From contig JAGVRI010000004.1 of NCBI GenBank assembly GCA_018606645.1, forward strand, positions 1 to 64,000: DNA of 64,000 nt. Reading direction: 5' to 3'. The notes beneath the pieces are model-generated. The model did no database searches and had not been told where the DNA came from. It saw nothing but the letters and a program-made list of their open reading frames with translations. This stretch comes from Chloroflexota bacterium (GTDB lineage: Bacteria > Chloroflexota > Anaerolineae > JAAYZQ01). This document shows positions 42,101 to 50,398 of this stretch, piece after piece (the stretch's first letter is position 1; the number at the start of each line of letters is the position of its first letter). A program made the position numbers and the translations under genes.

Positions 42101-42792
42101 CAGGTGAGTTGTTAGGATCGCGTCAACATGGTCATATCGCACTGGTGGGATTCGATCTCTATACCCGGCTGCTGGCCCAGGCCATCCAGGAAGCCCGTGC
42201 CCAACGACAGATCACGGCCCATGATCCCGCGCAAAAGGAAAACGAGGCGATGGCGTTGCTTCAACCGCTGGAACCGCCGGTCCAGATCAATCTGCCTATG
42301 GAGGCGTACCTGCCTGACGATTACGTGGCCGACGAACTGCTGCGCCTCCAATTATACCGCCGGCTGGCCAGCGTGACGAATGAGGAACAACTCGAGGCCT
42401 TTCGGAGCGAGCTTCAGGATCGGTTTGGCCCTCTGCCGGCAGAGGCGGAAGACCTGCTGTATCAATTGAGGCTCAAGCTACTGGCGTTGCGGGCTGGGGT
42501 CAAAGCCATCACCATGGAAGAGAGGCAGATCGTGGTCCGGGCGGATAGTCTGGAGCAGATCGATCGGGCCTGGCTTCAGCGGCGGTTGGGGGATCGGGCC
42601 CGGGTAGCGCGGCGCGCCGTATGGTTGCCCCAGGATGAGAGCAAGGAGACAGGAAACCGAGGGAATGAGCGGTGGCGGTCGGCGCTGGTCGCCGTGCTAC
42701 AGGCCATGGTCGAAGGGATGAACCGGTCGCCCCACCGTTCCGGCGAACCGGCTGTGCTGCCCCCTGTAGAGCGGGCAGGGGAGAGTCGGTAA
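39151..42792 (+). CDS. mfd: Transcription-repair coupling factor
   Basis: 1213 residues, full length. An N-terminal UvrB-like region (LPYERVPWARETVSDRL) leads to the CarD-like RNA polymerase-interacting domain near 505-560 (SYVVHVEHGIGIFRGLEKM). The translocase has Walker A GDVGYGKTEVAIRAAFKAV, IIDEEQRFGV and TATPIPRTL, then RVGRGARRAYAYFL, with the TRCF C-terminal domain last. It removes RNA polymerase stalled at lesions and recruits UvrA. GTG start overlapping the pth stop. Confidence 0.97.
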   Translation: MNLSGLLPLLHQAPAYRQLVEIIEAELLDRTADVRPAHPLGVITAAQPYLLAALYRHFQRPVLLLTARAERVNHWIDQLRIWTGSESILSFPEPDGLPYERVPWARETVSDRLTSLTAFLTWKGAIDGHEPPFVVASARALMHKTVPVREFRLGLREYEQGQEIDLQRTLNLWVAHGYRPEPLVEEPGAFSRRGGLVDVFPPNLPQPVRLDLFGDEIDTIRAFDATTQRSREHMDRFVLAPATEALPRLAPFAAQRAAALDLSLCHPAARMEVQHDLQALEEGLFFRGIEFYLPFFFSHPATILDYLPTEGLCVVDDWDALMAAVIDVEHQAQSLEQDLIKAGELPANFSSLAKPYFSWEELRETLLRRHPLILGGEPKSRELGAGSIAQVFTYGESYGGQLKRVLEGCQEMRRAGQRVVLVSRQAQRISELLADRGITATPVEEVREPPPPRSLTLVQGTLAEGWTLVHECSLLTDAEVFGWTRPAPRRVRRPRPVAPETFFADVQPGSYVVHVEHGIGIFRGLEKMSYGGVEREYLLVEYAAGDKLYVPVYQADRLSRYVGVSERPPHINRLGTAEWEQIKARARKAVEEIADELLALYAAREVVPGHAFSPDTQWQDELEASFPYMETEAQLRALEEIKADMEQPRPMDRLVCGDVGYGKTEVAIRAAFKAVMDGKQVAVLVPTTVLAQQHYQTFTERLKPFPVTVEMLSRFLSRKKQEQVVKRLAQGSVDIVIGTHRLLSDDVKFKDLGLLIIDEEQRFGVVHKERLKQIRQEVDVLTLTATPIPRTLYMSLTGVRDMSSIDTPPEERLPVRTHVSEYDETLIRKAILREVDRGGQVYFVHNKVMSIYQMAQRLRKLVPGVRIEIAHGQMAERELERVMLEFAAGKIDVLVCTSIIESGLDIPNANTLIVNRADQFGLAQLYQLKGRVGRGARRAYAYFLHPKVTSLTESARERLRVIREATELGAGFRIAMQDLEIRGAGELLGSRQHGHIALVGFDLYTRLLAQAIQEARAQRQITAHDPAQKENEAMALLQPLEPPVQINLPMEAYLPDDYVADELLRLQLYRRLASVTNEEQLEAFRSELQDRFGPLPAEAEDLLYQLRLKLLALRAGVKAITMEERQIVVRADSLEQIDRAWLQRRLGDRARVARRAVWLPQDESKETGNRGNERWRSALVAVLQAMVEGMNRSPHRSGEPAVLPPVERAGESR

Positions 42793-42851
42793 ACGGCTGT
42801 CCAGCGCCAGCGGAAGGTCACGGGAAAAGAGGCCCGCAAGAAAAGGCAAAT

Positions 42852-42880
42852 TTGTCGCCGGGCCAGAATAGTGGTACAAT
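42852..42880 (+). promoter_or_regulatory. tRNA-Ser promoter
   Basis: TTGTCG (42852-42857), 17 bases, TACAAT (42875-42880), 16 bases before the tRNA. Confidence 0.65.
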
Positions 42881-42896
42881 TTCGTTGGGTCTTTGA

Positions 42897-42986
42897 GGAG
42901 AGGTAGCATAGTCTGGCCGAATGCGCACGATTGGAAATCGTGTGAGGGTAACACCTCCGCGGGTTCAAATCCCGCCCTCTCCGCCA
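42897..42986 (+). tRNA. tRNA-Ser (GGA)
   Basis: Class II tRNA. Acceptor GGAGAGG/CCTCTCC, anticodon loop TTGGAAA with GGA, long variable arm, T-arm GCGGG-TTCAAAT-CCCGC, discriminator G. CCA is encoded (42984-42986), unlike the other three tRNAs in the window. Confidence 0.95.
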
Positions 42987-43006
42987 GAGGTTGTCCATGC
43001 CGCGGG

Positions 43007-43663
43007 CTACTGGGTGCCTGCGGCATTTTTTCGTGGCGCGGCCTTCACCAGTCGTCCAGCCAGCATCCCGCCCAGCACCGCCAAGTCCTCCGTGGGCAGA
43101 TAATGACTGGCGGCCGCATCAAAGAGGACGTTGGCGCCGGCCGGGAATTCCTCATCGGCGGCATAGAACACAGCCGCCAGCCAGACGCGAGGCAACACCC
43201 GGAAGGCAAAGGAGGCATCGCCAAAGCTCAACCGTTCGCCTCCCAGCGCCTGCGCCGCCGTTTCAAAGGCCCGCAGGTCCTGGCCAAAAACCTGAACCAG
43301 ACGGAGCTCGGCCCGCCTCTGGAAAGCCGCGTCATACCCCAGGCCTCCCGGCAGATTCCGAAAGGCGATCCACCGATCAGCCAGCGGTGTGCCGTCCGCG
43401 GTGATCAAATAGTGCAACAGGAGGATGCGAGTGACCACATCCGCCTCCTCCGTTTTTTCGAACGGATAGACGGTACCGTCGGGCCAACCGACCCGATACA
43501 CCTGACCCCAAAAAGGAACCCGAAATTCACCCTGTCGTTCGGTGCAGGGGTCATAAGACACTTGAGCCTGGACAGCCACCTGTATCGGATTCAACTCCGA
43601 AAAGGCGATCCTGGCCCTCTGAAGAGCACGTTCATAGGTCTGTTCTGGTGTCCGTGGCTTCAC
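43007..43663 (-). CDS. DUF3786 domain-containing protein
   Basis: 218 residues. The LLLHYLITADGTPLADRWIAFRNLPGGLGYDAAFQRR segment and the following FGDASFAFRVLPRVWLAAVFYAADEEFPAGANVLFD are characteristic of DUF3786, a family seen mainly in anaerobes. Function is not established. It lies opposite the nusA operon and ends 21 bases from tRNA-Ser, convergent with it. The ATG at 43663 is 35 bases from a matching promoter. Confidence 0.8.
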   Translation of the reverse strand: MKPRTPEQTYERALQRARIAFSELNPIQVAVQAQVSYDPCTERQGEFRVPFWGQVYRVGWPDGTVYPFEKTEEADVVTRILLLHYLITADGTPLADRWIAFRNLPGGLGYDAAFQRRAELRLVQVFGQDLRAFETAAQALGGERLSFGDASFAFRVLPRVWLAAVFYAADEEFPAGANVLFDAAASHYLPTEDLAVLGGMLAGRLVKAAPRKNAAGTQ

Positions 43664-43697
43664 CGTGGCCTCTCAACGCTTGAATGTGAGCTTGCTG

Positions 43698-43726
43698 ATT
43701 GTATCATTGCCGGGCCAGCGTGTCCA
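43698..43726 (-). promoter_or_regulatory. Promoter for the DUF3786 gene
   Basis: Minus strand TGGACA (43721-43726), 17 bases, TACAAT (43698-43703). Confidence 0.6.
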
Positions 43727-43780
43727 GTTTCCTGACAGGGAGAGAGGGTCGGCTGCGCTTGACACGTGCGGTAGAGAAAT

Positions 43781-43809
43781 TTGTCAGTTTGCAATGGCCG
43801 TGCTATAAT
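43781..43809 (+). promoter_or_regulatory. Promoter of the nusA-infB operon
   Basis: TTGTCA (43781-43786), 17 bases, perfect TATAAT (43804-43809). The leader to the nusA ATG is about 130 bases. Confidence 0.8.
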
Positions 43810-43833
43810 GTTGGCAGCATAGCAGCGGGATTG

Positions 43834-43862
43834 AAGAAAAGTGGGGCGCTCCCACTTTTCTT
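43834..43862 (+). promoter_or_regulatory. Leader hairpin of the nusA operon
   Basis: Perfect 12-bp stem AAGAAAAGTGGG/CCCACTTTTCTT with a 5-base loop, about 18 bases into the transcript. The following bases (GCTGTTAAGG) are not a T-tract, although the 3' arm itself is T-rich. Similar GTGGG...CCCAC hairpins precede this operon in other bacteria. It could be an attenuation or NusA-autoregulation element, which is inference. Confidence 0.6.
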
Positions 43863-43946
43863 GCTGTTAAGGGATGTGTGCGGTCGAGAACCGCGTACTC
43901 CAGGACCATGATAGGAGGACTGGGAAAAGGTCAAGGTGGTTGGAAA

Positions 43947-45605
43947 ATGAGAAGTGAATTGATGTTAGCCATCAATCAATTGTGCGCTGAACGAAAACTT
44001 TCGCGCGAGGTGGTGCTGGAGGCCCTGGAAGCCTCGTTGGTTTCCGCGTACAAGCGCAACTTTGGCTCGGCGTCGAATATCGAAGTGCGCATCGAACCGA
44101 ACAGCGGGGAGGTTCGGGTGTATGCGATCAAGGAAGTCGTGGGGAACGTCACCGATCGCAAGACGCAGATTTCGCTGGAGGAAGCGCGGCAGATCAACCC
44201 TGCGGCCCAGATCGGGGACACGGTCTCCATCGAGAGCACACCCAAGGACTTTGGGCGCATTGCGGCTCAGACGGCCAAACAGGTCATCCTGCAGCGCATT
44301 CGTGAGGCAGAGCGCGACGCCCTGTTTAGCTCCTTTGCCGATAGCGAGGGGGAGATCGCCCATGGCACCATCCAAAGTCAGGATTTTCACTCCGGTGACG
44401 TAATTGTGAGCCTGGATGGAGCTGAGGCCATCCTGCCGGCCAAAGAACAGGTGCCTACAGAGCGTTATCGGCGTGGGGCGCGCCTGCGGGCCTATGTACT
44501 CGAGGTGCGCAAAGGGAGCCGGGGGCCCCAGATCACGCTCTCGCGCAAAACCCCGCTGCTGCTGCGCCGTCTCCTGGAGTTGGAGGTCCCGGAGATCCTC
44601 AATGGCACGGTGGAGATCAAGGCGATCGCCCGTGAGGCTGGTTCGCGGGCCAAGGTGGCCGTCCATGCCACTCAGGAGGGGGTGGACCCGGTTGGCTCCT
44701 GTGTTGGGGTTCGGGGAGGGCGGATCCAAAATATTGTCAATGAACTGGGGGGCGAAAAAATCGACGTCGTGCAGTGGAGTCCCGACCCAGCGGTCTTTAT
44801 CGCCAACGCACTCAGCCCGGCCAAAGTCATGAACGTGCTCCTGGACGACAATCCGACAACAGGTAAAACAGCCACGGTGATCGTCCCCGACCGTCAGTTA
44901 TCCCTGGCCATCGGCAAGGATGGCCAAAATGCCCGCTTGGCGGCCAAACTCACCGGCTGGCGTATCGACATCAAGAGCGCCTCCGAAGCTGCCGAGGAGA
45001 CGTTGGGACGCCTGGAAGAGCCGCACATTTCGTCCAAGGAAATGGACCTGCTGACGCTCGCCGAGGCGTATTTGAGGCGGGAAGAGGGATTCAGCCAGGA
45101 AGAGCAGGTGCTGATTGAAGCATCTCTCCAGGCAGAAGGGGCCGACATCCCCTGGCCTGTGGCCGAGCCCGGGACTCCGGTTCCCCCGCCGGCTGAAATC
45201 GAAGGCGAGACGGAACACGAGATCGAACCCGCCGAGGCGGAGATGGCGGTGGCAATTCCTGAAACGGAAGCCCCGGAGCCGGCTGTTGTGGCGGAGGCAT
45301 CCGTTCAGGCGGAGATCGAGGAAAAGCCGCCGTTTGCCGGGGAGTTTGTAGAGGAATCCATGGGCTGGGCTGCCCCTGCACCGGTGGAAGAGTATGCGGT
45401 CGGATGGCCGGATGAAGAGGAACTGGAAGAATGGGAAACAGAGTTCGACCGCGAAGAGTTTGATGAGGATGACGAAGAGGACCTGCGCAAGCGCGGGAAA
45501 AAGAAGAAAAAGAAAAAGGGCGGCAAACGGTCGGTCGGCTACGAAGATGACTATGACATCGGCGGTTGGCGGGGACGCAAGCCCTCGCGATATCGTGGAT
45601 GGTAG
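43947..45605 (+). CDS. nusA: Transcription termination/antitermination factor NusA
   Basis: 552 residues. N-terminal RNAP-binding domain ([33 protein letters not shown]), S1 domain (about 130-200), KH1 ([31 protein letters not shown]) and KH2 ([23 protein letters not shown]) are all present. A low-complexity acidic tail of about 160 residues follows and ends in Lys-rich and Arg/Gly-rich segments; the usual acidic repeats are absent. Start chosen at MRSELMLAI; an ATG four codons on is also possible. rimP, which usually precedes nusA, is missing here: the leader is too short to hold it. Confidence 0.95.
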   Translation: MRSELMLAINQLCAERKLSREVVLEALEASLVSAYKRNFGSASNIEVRIEPNSGEVRVYAIKEVVGNVTDRKTQISLEEARQINPAAQIGDTVSIESTPKDFGRIAAQTAKQVILQRIREAERDALFSSFADSEGEIAHGTIQSQDFHSGDVIVSLDGAEAILPAKEQVPTERYRRGARLRAYVLEVRKGSRGPQITLSRKTPLLLRRLLELEVPEILNGTVEIKAIAREAGSRAKVAVHATQEGVDPVGSCVGVRGGRIQNIVNELGGEKIDVVQWSPDPAVFIANALSPAKVMNVLLDDNPTTGKTATVIVPDRQLSLAIGKDGQNARLAAKLTGWRIDIKSASEAAEETLGRLEEPHISSKEMDLLTLAEAYLRREEGFSQEEQVLIEASLQAEGADIPWPVAEPGTPVPPPAEIEGETEHEIEPAEAEMAVAIPETEAPEPAVVAEASVQAEIEEKPPFAGEFVEESMGWAAPAPVEEYAVGWPDEEELEEWETEFDREEFDEDDEEDLRKRGKKKKKKKGGKRSVGYEDDYDIGGWRGRKPSRYRGW

Positions 45606-45652
45606 AAATCGGGAGGCCGACTGCCGGCACGCCGGCTAGAGGGGAATCCAGA

Positions 45653-46018
45653 GTGGTAGAGAAACGCCGAAAGCATGTGCCACTCCGCAGTTGTATCGCT
45701 TGCCAGAAAAAGCGGCCCAAACGAGAGCTGATCCGCGTGGTGCGCACACCGGAAGGCACGATTGAGGTGGACCTGAAAGGCAAGCGAGCCGGCCGAGGAG
45801 CCTACCTTTGCCCCGATCTCCGCTGTTGGGATGAAGGCCTTCAGCCGAGAAGGCTCGGACATGCTCTCAAGTGTCAGGTGAGTGCGGAAGAGCTAGTCGG
45901 GGTACGAGCCTGGTTATCGCTTCTGAGCGACGAGAAGCGGGATGAGCTTGCAACCTGGGGGCAGAAGGTTGCTCAGGCAGACCGTCATGATGGCGATGGA
46001 ATAGAGATGGATTCGTGA
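45653..46018 (+). CDS. rnpM: YlxR/RnpM-family RNA-binding protein (DUF448)
   Basis: 121 residues from GTG 45653. The core HVPLRSCIACQKKRPKRELIRVVRTPEG and the GKRAGRGAYLCPD...CW segment define YlxR, recently linked to RNase P regulation in Bacillus. It sits between nusA and infB as usual. GTG with AGAGGGGA upstream is preferred; an ATG at 45599 that overlaps the nusA stop would add 18 residues. The C-terminal extension past the domain (about 35 residues) is unusual and may include an L7Ae-like remnant or nothing. Confidence 0.85.
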   Translation: MVEKRRKHVPLRSCIACQKKRPKRELIRVVRTPEGTIEVDLKGKRAGRGAYLCPDLRCWDEGLQPRRLGHALKCQVSAEELVGVRAWLSLLSDEKRDELATWGQKVAQADRHDGDGIEMDS

Positions 46019-46033
46019 GAGGGGGATTGAGTA

Positions 46034-47986
46034 ATGGGACGAAGAGAGACAAAGAGTGAACGAAGTAAAGCGCAACATCCGGCCCGGAAACCGGATGATC
46101 GGGATAGATTGCGTTCGTCTGACGCAGTGTCAGGCAAAGAAGGTAGGGGAGCCAAGGGAGAGCCGACGTCACCGCCTCCGAACCGGGTGGCTGGACCGCC
46201 GGCGCCCAGAGTGATCGAACTTCCCGAGACCATCACGGTTCGCGAATTGGCCCGAGCACTCCATGTGAATCCGATCGACATCATCAAAGAGTTGATGGCG
46301 AACGGTATCGTGGTCAGCATCAATCAGGCGATTGATTACGAGACCGCGGAAATTGTCGCCAGCGAATTGGGGTTTGAGACCCAGCCGATCCGAGAAGCCG
46401 AGCCAGAGCCGCAAAAGATGGAGGAGGCTCCCAAAACATTGCGCCAGAAATTGGTGGAAGCCGAATCCCCGGAGCATCTTAAACCCCGCCCGCCCGTGGT
46501 CACCGTGATGGGACATGTCGATCACGGCAAAACCACCCTATTAGACGCGATCCGGCAGACGAACGTAGTGGCCGGAGAATCGGGAGGAATTACCCAACAT
46601 ATCGGCGCCTATCAGGTGGAGAAAGACGGACGCAAGATCACTTTTCTGGATACCCCAGGGCATGAAGCCTTTACGGCGATGCGCGCCAGAGGGGCGCAAG
46701 TCACCGACCTGGCGGTCCTGGTGGTCGCCGCCGATGATGGGGTGATGCCCCAGACCCGGGAAGCGATTGATCATGCCCGGGCGGCGAATGTGCCCATCCT
46801 GGTGGCGTTAAATAAAATGGATCTGCCAACGGCCCGACCCGAGCGGGTCAAACAACAACTGGCCGACCTGGGGTTGACCGTCGAGGAGTGGGGAGGGGAT
46901 GTCATCTGTGTACCCGTCTCGGCGAAACAGAAACAGGGGATCGACGAGTTGCTGGAGAATATCTTGCTGGTGACTGACGTAGCCGACCTGAAAAGCAACC
47001 CCGATCGGCCCGCGGTTGGCACGGTGGTTGAGGGCCAACTTGATCGCCATCGAGGGCCCACCGCAACCCTCCTGGTCCAGGCTGGTACGCTCCGCGTGGG
47101 TGACGCGCTGGTGATCGGTACGATTTCAGGCCGTGTTCGGGCCATGTTGAATGACCGGGGTGAGCCAATCGAAGAAGCTCCTCCGTCTACCCCAGTGCTG
47201 GTCATGGGACTGTCGGACGTGCCCAAGGCCGGTGACATCTTTGAGGTAGTCGAGAGTGAACGGAAGGCGCGATTGATCGCCCAGGAGCGGGCCGAAAAGG
47301 AACGGCTGGCCGGCACCGGACCGGCGCGACCTCGAACTTTGACCCTCGATGAACTGTTCAGCCGGTTCCAGTCGGGTGAAGTCACCGAACTGAACCTGAT
47401 TCTGAAAGCAGATGTTCAGGGGTCCCTGGAGCCGATCGCAAGCTCGATCGAAAAGCTGGGCACCGAAGATCTGAGGATCAAGATCCTGCACCAGGGGACG
47501 GGGGATATTTCCGAATCGGATGTCATGTTAGCCTCGGCCTCCCATGCGATTATCATTGGCTTCCGGGTCGAAGTGGACGAAGCTGCCCGCCGGATGGCAC
47601 AGCAAACTGGAGTGGACATCCGTCTGTACACGGTCATCTATCAGTTGATCGACGACATGGACCGGGCGCTGAAAGGGATGCTGGAGCCGGTCTACGAAGA
47701 GGTCGTGATCGGCCACGCTGAGGTACGGGCCATCTTCCCCATCCGACGACGGGGAAATGTGGCAGGTTGCTACGTAACGGATGGCGAGGTCACCCGAAAT
47801 GCCCAGGTCCGCGTCTTGCGCGATGGGACCGAAATCTTTGACGGTCGCATCGACTCGCTGCGTCGCTTCCAGGAAGATGTGCCTGAGGTGAAGGCAGGGT
47901 ACGAGTGTGGAGTTGCCATTGCCGGCTTTGACCAGTTTCAGGTGGGCGATCTCCTGGAGTTTTATACCAGGCAAAGGGCCAGGTAA
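46034..47986 (+). CDS. infB: Translation initiation factor IF-2
   Basis: 650 residues, a short-form IF-2. A charged N-terminal stretch of about 60 residues is followed by the IF2_N domain ([25 protein letters not shown]). The GTPase domain has [17 protein letters not shown] and NKMD, and domains II-IV include the C-terminal fMet-tRNA-binding part. It brings initiator tRNA to the 30S subunit. It starts 15 bases after rnpM. Confidence 0.97.
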   Translation: MGRRETKSERSKAQHPARKPDDRDRLRSSDAVSGKEGRGAKGEPTSPPPNRVAGPPAPRVIELPETITVRELARALHVNPIDIIKELMANGIVVSINQAIDYETAEIVASELGFETQPIREAEPEPQKMEEAPKTLRQKLVEAESPEHLKPRPPVVTVMGHVDHGKTTLLDAIRQTNVVAGESGGITQHIGAYQVEKDGRKITFLDTPGHEAFTAMRARGAQVTDLAVLVVAADDGVMPQTREAIDHARAANVPILVALNKMDLPTARPERVKQQLADLGLTVEEWGGDVICVPVSAKQKQGIDELLENILLVTDVADLKSNPDRPAVGTVVEGQLDRHRGPTATLLVQAGTLRVGDALVIGTISGRVRAMLNDRGEPIEEAPPSTPVLVMGLSDVPKAGDIFEVVESERKARLIAQERAEKERLAGTGPARPRTLTLDELFSRFQSGEVTELNLILKADVQGSLEPIASSIEKLGTEDLRIKILHQGTGDISESDVMLASASHAIIIGFRVEVDEAARRMAQQTGVDIRLYTVIYQLIDDMDRALKGMLEPVYEEVVIGHAEVRAIFPIRRRGNVAGCYVTDGEVTRNAQVRVLRDGTEIFDGRIDSLRRFQEDVPEVKAGYECGVAIAGFDQFQVGDLLEFYTRQRAR

Positions 47987-48037
47987 GATGGTGCCGTTGT
48001 GGTGAATTTTCCAACACGCTCTGAGGGGTAGGGACGA

Positions 48038-48058
48038 GCGGATGGCCTGGCCATCCGC
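48038..48058 (+). other. Intercistronic hairpin between infB and rbfA
   Basis: GCGGATGG-CCTGG-CCATCCGC, an 8-bp perfect stem 20 bases before the rbfA start. No T-tract; probably an mRNA stability or processing element. Confidence 0.5.
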
Positions 48059-48078
48059 CATCTTGGGAAGAGGTATCA

Positions 48079-48456
48079 GTGACCATTCGTCGTCAGCGTC
48101 GAATCGCAGAATTGATCCACCGCGAGCTGAGTCAGCTCCTGATGGAGGAGGTGCGCGATCCACGGATCGTCAATGTGACGATCACCGATGTGGAACTCAC
48201 GCCCGATCTGATGCTCGCTCGCGTCTACATAGTCGTGTTGGGCGATGCTGAACAAGAGCGGGATGCTCTCACTGGTCTGGAGCATGCCAAGGGCTTCCTG
48301 CGCACCCAACTGGCCGGGCGAGTGCAACTACGCTTCATCCCGGACCTGAACTTCTTGCTGGACCAGAGCCGCGCCTACGGGCGGCGGATTGATGAGCTAC
48401 TGGATCAGATTGCTGCAGGCGGTTATTCTCCCAGTGAACCAGAATCTGTACCGTAG
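48079..48456 (+). CDS. rbfA: 30S ribosome-binding factor RbfA
   Basis: 125 residues. RRIAELIHRELSQLLMEEVRDPRIVNVTITDVELTPDLMLARVYI is the RbfA KH-like core, followed by LRTQLAGRVQLRFIPDLNFLLDQS. It matures the 5' end of 16S rRNA. GTG start with GGGAAGAGG upstream. Confidence 0.95.
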   Translation: MTIRRQRRIAELIHRELSQLLMEEVRDPRIVNVTITDVELTPDLMLARVYIVVLGDAEQERDALTGLEHAKGFLRTQLAGRVQLRFIPDLNFLLDQSRAYGRRIDELLDQIAAGGYSPSEPESVP

Positions 48457-49402
48457 CATCCACGACTTGCTCCAACCGGCCGGGCGGATCCTGCTCGTGA
48501 CCCACGTAGCGCCCGACGGAGATGCCATTGGTTCGCTCCTGGGCCTGGGTTGGTTACTGAAAACGGAAGGCAAAGAACTGACGCTGGCTTGCGAGGATCG
48601 GGTGCCCGGAGCATATACCTGGTTGCCAGGAAGCGCCGAGATCGTGCAGCGAGGCAAGGGCAGTTATGATCTGATCATCAGCCTGGATTGCAACGACAGG
48701 CATCGCATGGGTCAAGTGGTGGATGACAGGCTGGCCGGCGCGCCTTTGCTGAACATTGATCATCATGTGACCAATACTCGATTTGGGACGGTGAACTGGG
48801 TGGAGCCTCTGGCCGTGGCCACCAGTCAAATGGTCCTGGAGTTAGCGGACGCTTCGGGTTGGCCGCTGACCGAATCAGCCGCCACCTGTCTGTTGAACGG
48901 TCTGGTCACCGACACCCGTTCATTTCGCACCTCAAACGTCGATACGGCTGCCATGCGGGCCGTACTGCGGCTGATGGAAGCGGGAGCGCCCCTGGCCGAA
49001 ATCAGTCGGCGGGCGTTGGATGAGCGTTCCCTGGCCTCCGTTCGCCTATGGGGGCAGGCCATCGAACGGCTGCAACTGGAAGATGGCATCTTGTGGACCG
49101 AAGTGACCCGCGCCATGCGCCGCCAGTGGTCGTCCAATGAAGATGAGAGCTCTGGACTGGCAAACTTTTTGGTGGGCGTGCACGAAGCAAAGATGGTGAT
49201 TGTCTTTGCCGAAAAAGACGACGGTACGGTGGATGTCAGCCTGCGCGCAGTGCCTCACTACAATGTGGCCGATGTGGCCGTCCGATTGGGCGGGGGAGGG
49301 CATCCGCTGGCGGCTGGCTGTACTTTGCAGGAAGATCTGCCTCGCGCTCGAGAACGAGTGTTGGCCGAGGCGCGGCAAGCTCTGGCGGAACAGCAAGGGT
49401 AG
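48434..49402 (+). CDS. nrnA: DHH-family phosphoesterase, NrnA-like oligoribonuclease/pAp phosphatase
   Basis: 322 residues from GTG 48434. Motif I VTHVAPDGDAIGS, SLDCN (motif II), the DHH motif NIDHHVTN and GLVTDTRSFRT, with a C-terminal DHHA1 domain ending LGGGGHPLAAG. It degrades nano-RNA or pAp. Translation probably starts inside rbfA (overlap of 23 bases); TTG 48389 and ATG 48392 are alternatives. Position between rbfA and truB is standard. Confidence 0.92.
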   Translation: MNQNLYRSIHDLLQPAGRILLVTHVAPDGDAIGSLLGLGWLLKTEGKELTLACEDRVPGAYTWLPGSAEIVQRGKGSYDLIISLDCNDRHRMGQVVDDRLAGAPLLNIDHHVTNTRFGTVNWVEPLAVATSQMVLELADASGWPLTESAATCLLNGLVTDTRSFRTSNVDTAAMRAVLRLMEAGAPLAEISRRALDERSLASVRLWGQAIERLQLEDGILWTEVTRAMRRQWSSNEDESSGLANFLVGVHEAKMVIVFAEKDDGTVDVSLRAVPHYNVADVAVRLGGGGHPLAAGCTLQEDLPRARERVLAEARQALAEQQG

Positions 49403-49480
49403 AGCATGTCCGGTAACTCCGTAAGCGGTTGTCCGGGATGCCCCACGGTCCCCATCGAATTCACGCCGCGCAGGACTGCC

Positions 49481-50398
49481 ATGCGCCGCACTGTGCTGTT
49501 GTCGGGGATTTTGAACGTGGACAAGCCACGAGGCATGACCTCGCATGATGTGGTGGATGCGGTACGGCGGTTGGCCGGACAGCGTAGGGTAGGCCATGCC
49601 GGTACCCTGGATCCCATGGCGACCGGCGTGCTTCTGGTCTGTCTTGGACAGGCGACCCGTGTGGCCGAGTATCTGATGGCGTCACCAAAACGGTACCGGG
49701 CAACGATTGTGCTCGGCGTTGCGACCGACACTTTTGACGCCGAGGGCAAGATCGTCAGTGAAGGGGGACGGACTGACTTTGACCGGGAAGAGATCGAGGC
49801 CGCGCTGGGCAGCTTTACCGGCCGCATCGAGCAGGTGCCGCCGATGTATTCGGCGCTGAAGCGAGAAGGGCAGGCTCTGTACCGGCTGGCCCGGCAGGGC
49901 CAGGTGGTAGAACGTTCGCCACGCCCGGTCGAGATCAGCGAAATTCTGGTCCTCGATTGGACGCCGCCGGAGCTGATCATTGAGGTGGCTTGCTCCCCGG
50001 GAACCTATGTTCGCTCTCTCGCTCACGATTTGGGCCAACGGCTGGGCAGCGGCGCCCACCTGGCAGCGTTGGTCCGGTTGAGAAGCGGACGGTTTACCTT
50101 GGAAGAAGCGGTGAGTCTGGAGCGGCTGGCAGAGGCCTTCCGTTGTGGAGAGGAGGAAAAGTATCTGATCCCGATGGATGAGGCGCTCCTGGACTGGCCG
50201 GCGGTGATTGTCAGCGCGGAACAGGCGCGACGGATCGCGCAGGGACAAGGCATCCGTCTCAATGCGCCGCTCCCCGTCGAGGACGGAACGCTATGCCGTG
50301 GCTATGGTCCAGATGGCGAGTTTCTGGCCATCATGGTGTATGATGCGAGGGCTTGCGAGTGGCGACCTCATAAGGTCTTTGACGCGAGAGAGCGATGA
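49481..50398 (+). CDS. truB: tRNA pseudouridine(55) synthase
   Basis: 305 residues. GILNVDKPRGMTSHDVV, the catalytic motif RVGHAGTLDPMATGVLL (Asp) and KRYRATIVLGVATDTFDAEG are diagnostic, and a C-terminal PUA-like part follows. It makes pseudouridine 55 in the T-arm of tRNA. An ATG at 49406 with AAGGG upstream would add 25 residues (SVSGCPGCPTVP...) not typical of TruB, so 49481 is preferred with some doubt. Confidence 0.92.
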   Translation: MRRTVLLSGILNVDKPRGMTSHDVVDAVRRLAGQRRVGHAGTLDPMATGVLLVCLGQATRVAEYLMASPKRYRATIVLGVATDTFDAEGKIVSEGGRTDFDREEIEAALGSFTGRIEQVPPMYSALKREGQALYRLARQGQVVERSPRPVEISEILVLDWTPPELIIEVACSPGTYVRSLAHDLGQRLGSGAHLAALVRLRSGRFTLEEAVSLERLAEAFRCGEEEKYLIPMDEALLDWPAVIVSAEQARRIAQGQGIRLNAPLPVEDGTLCRGYGPDGEFLAIMVYDARACEWRPHKVFDARER

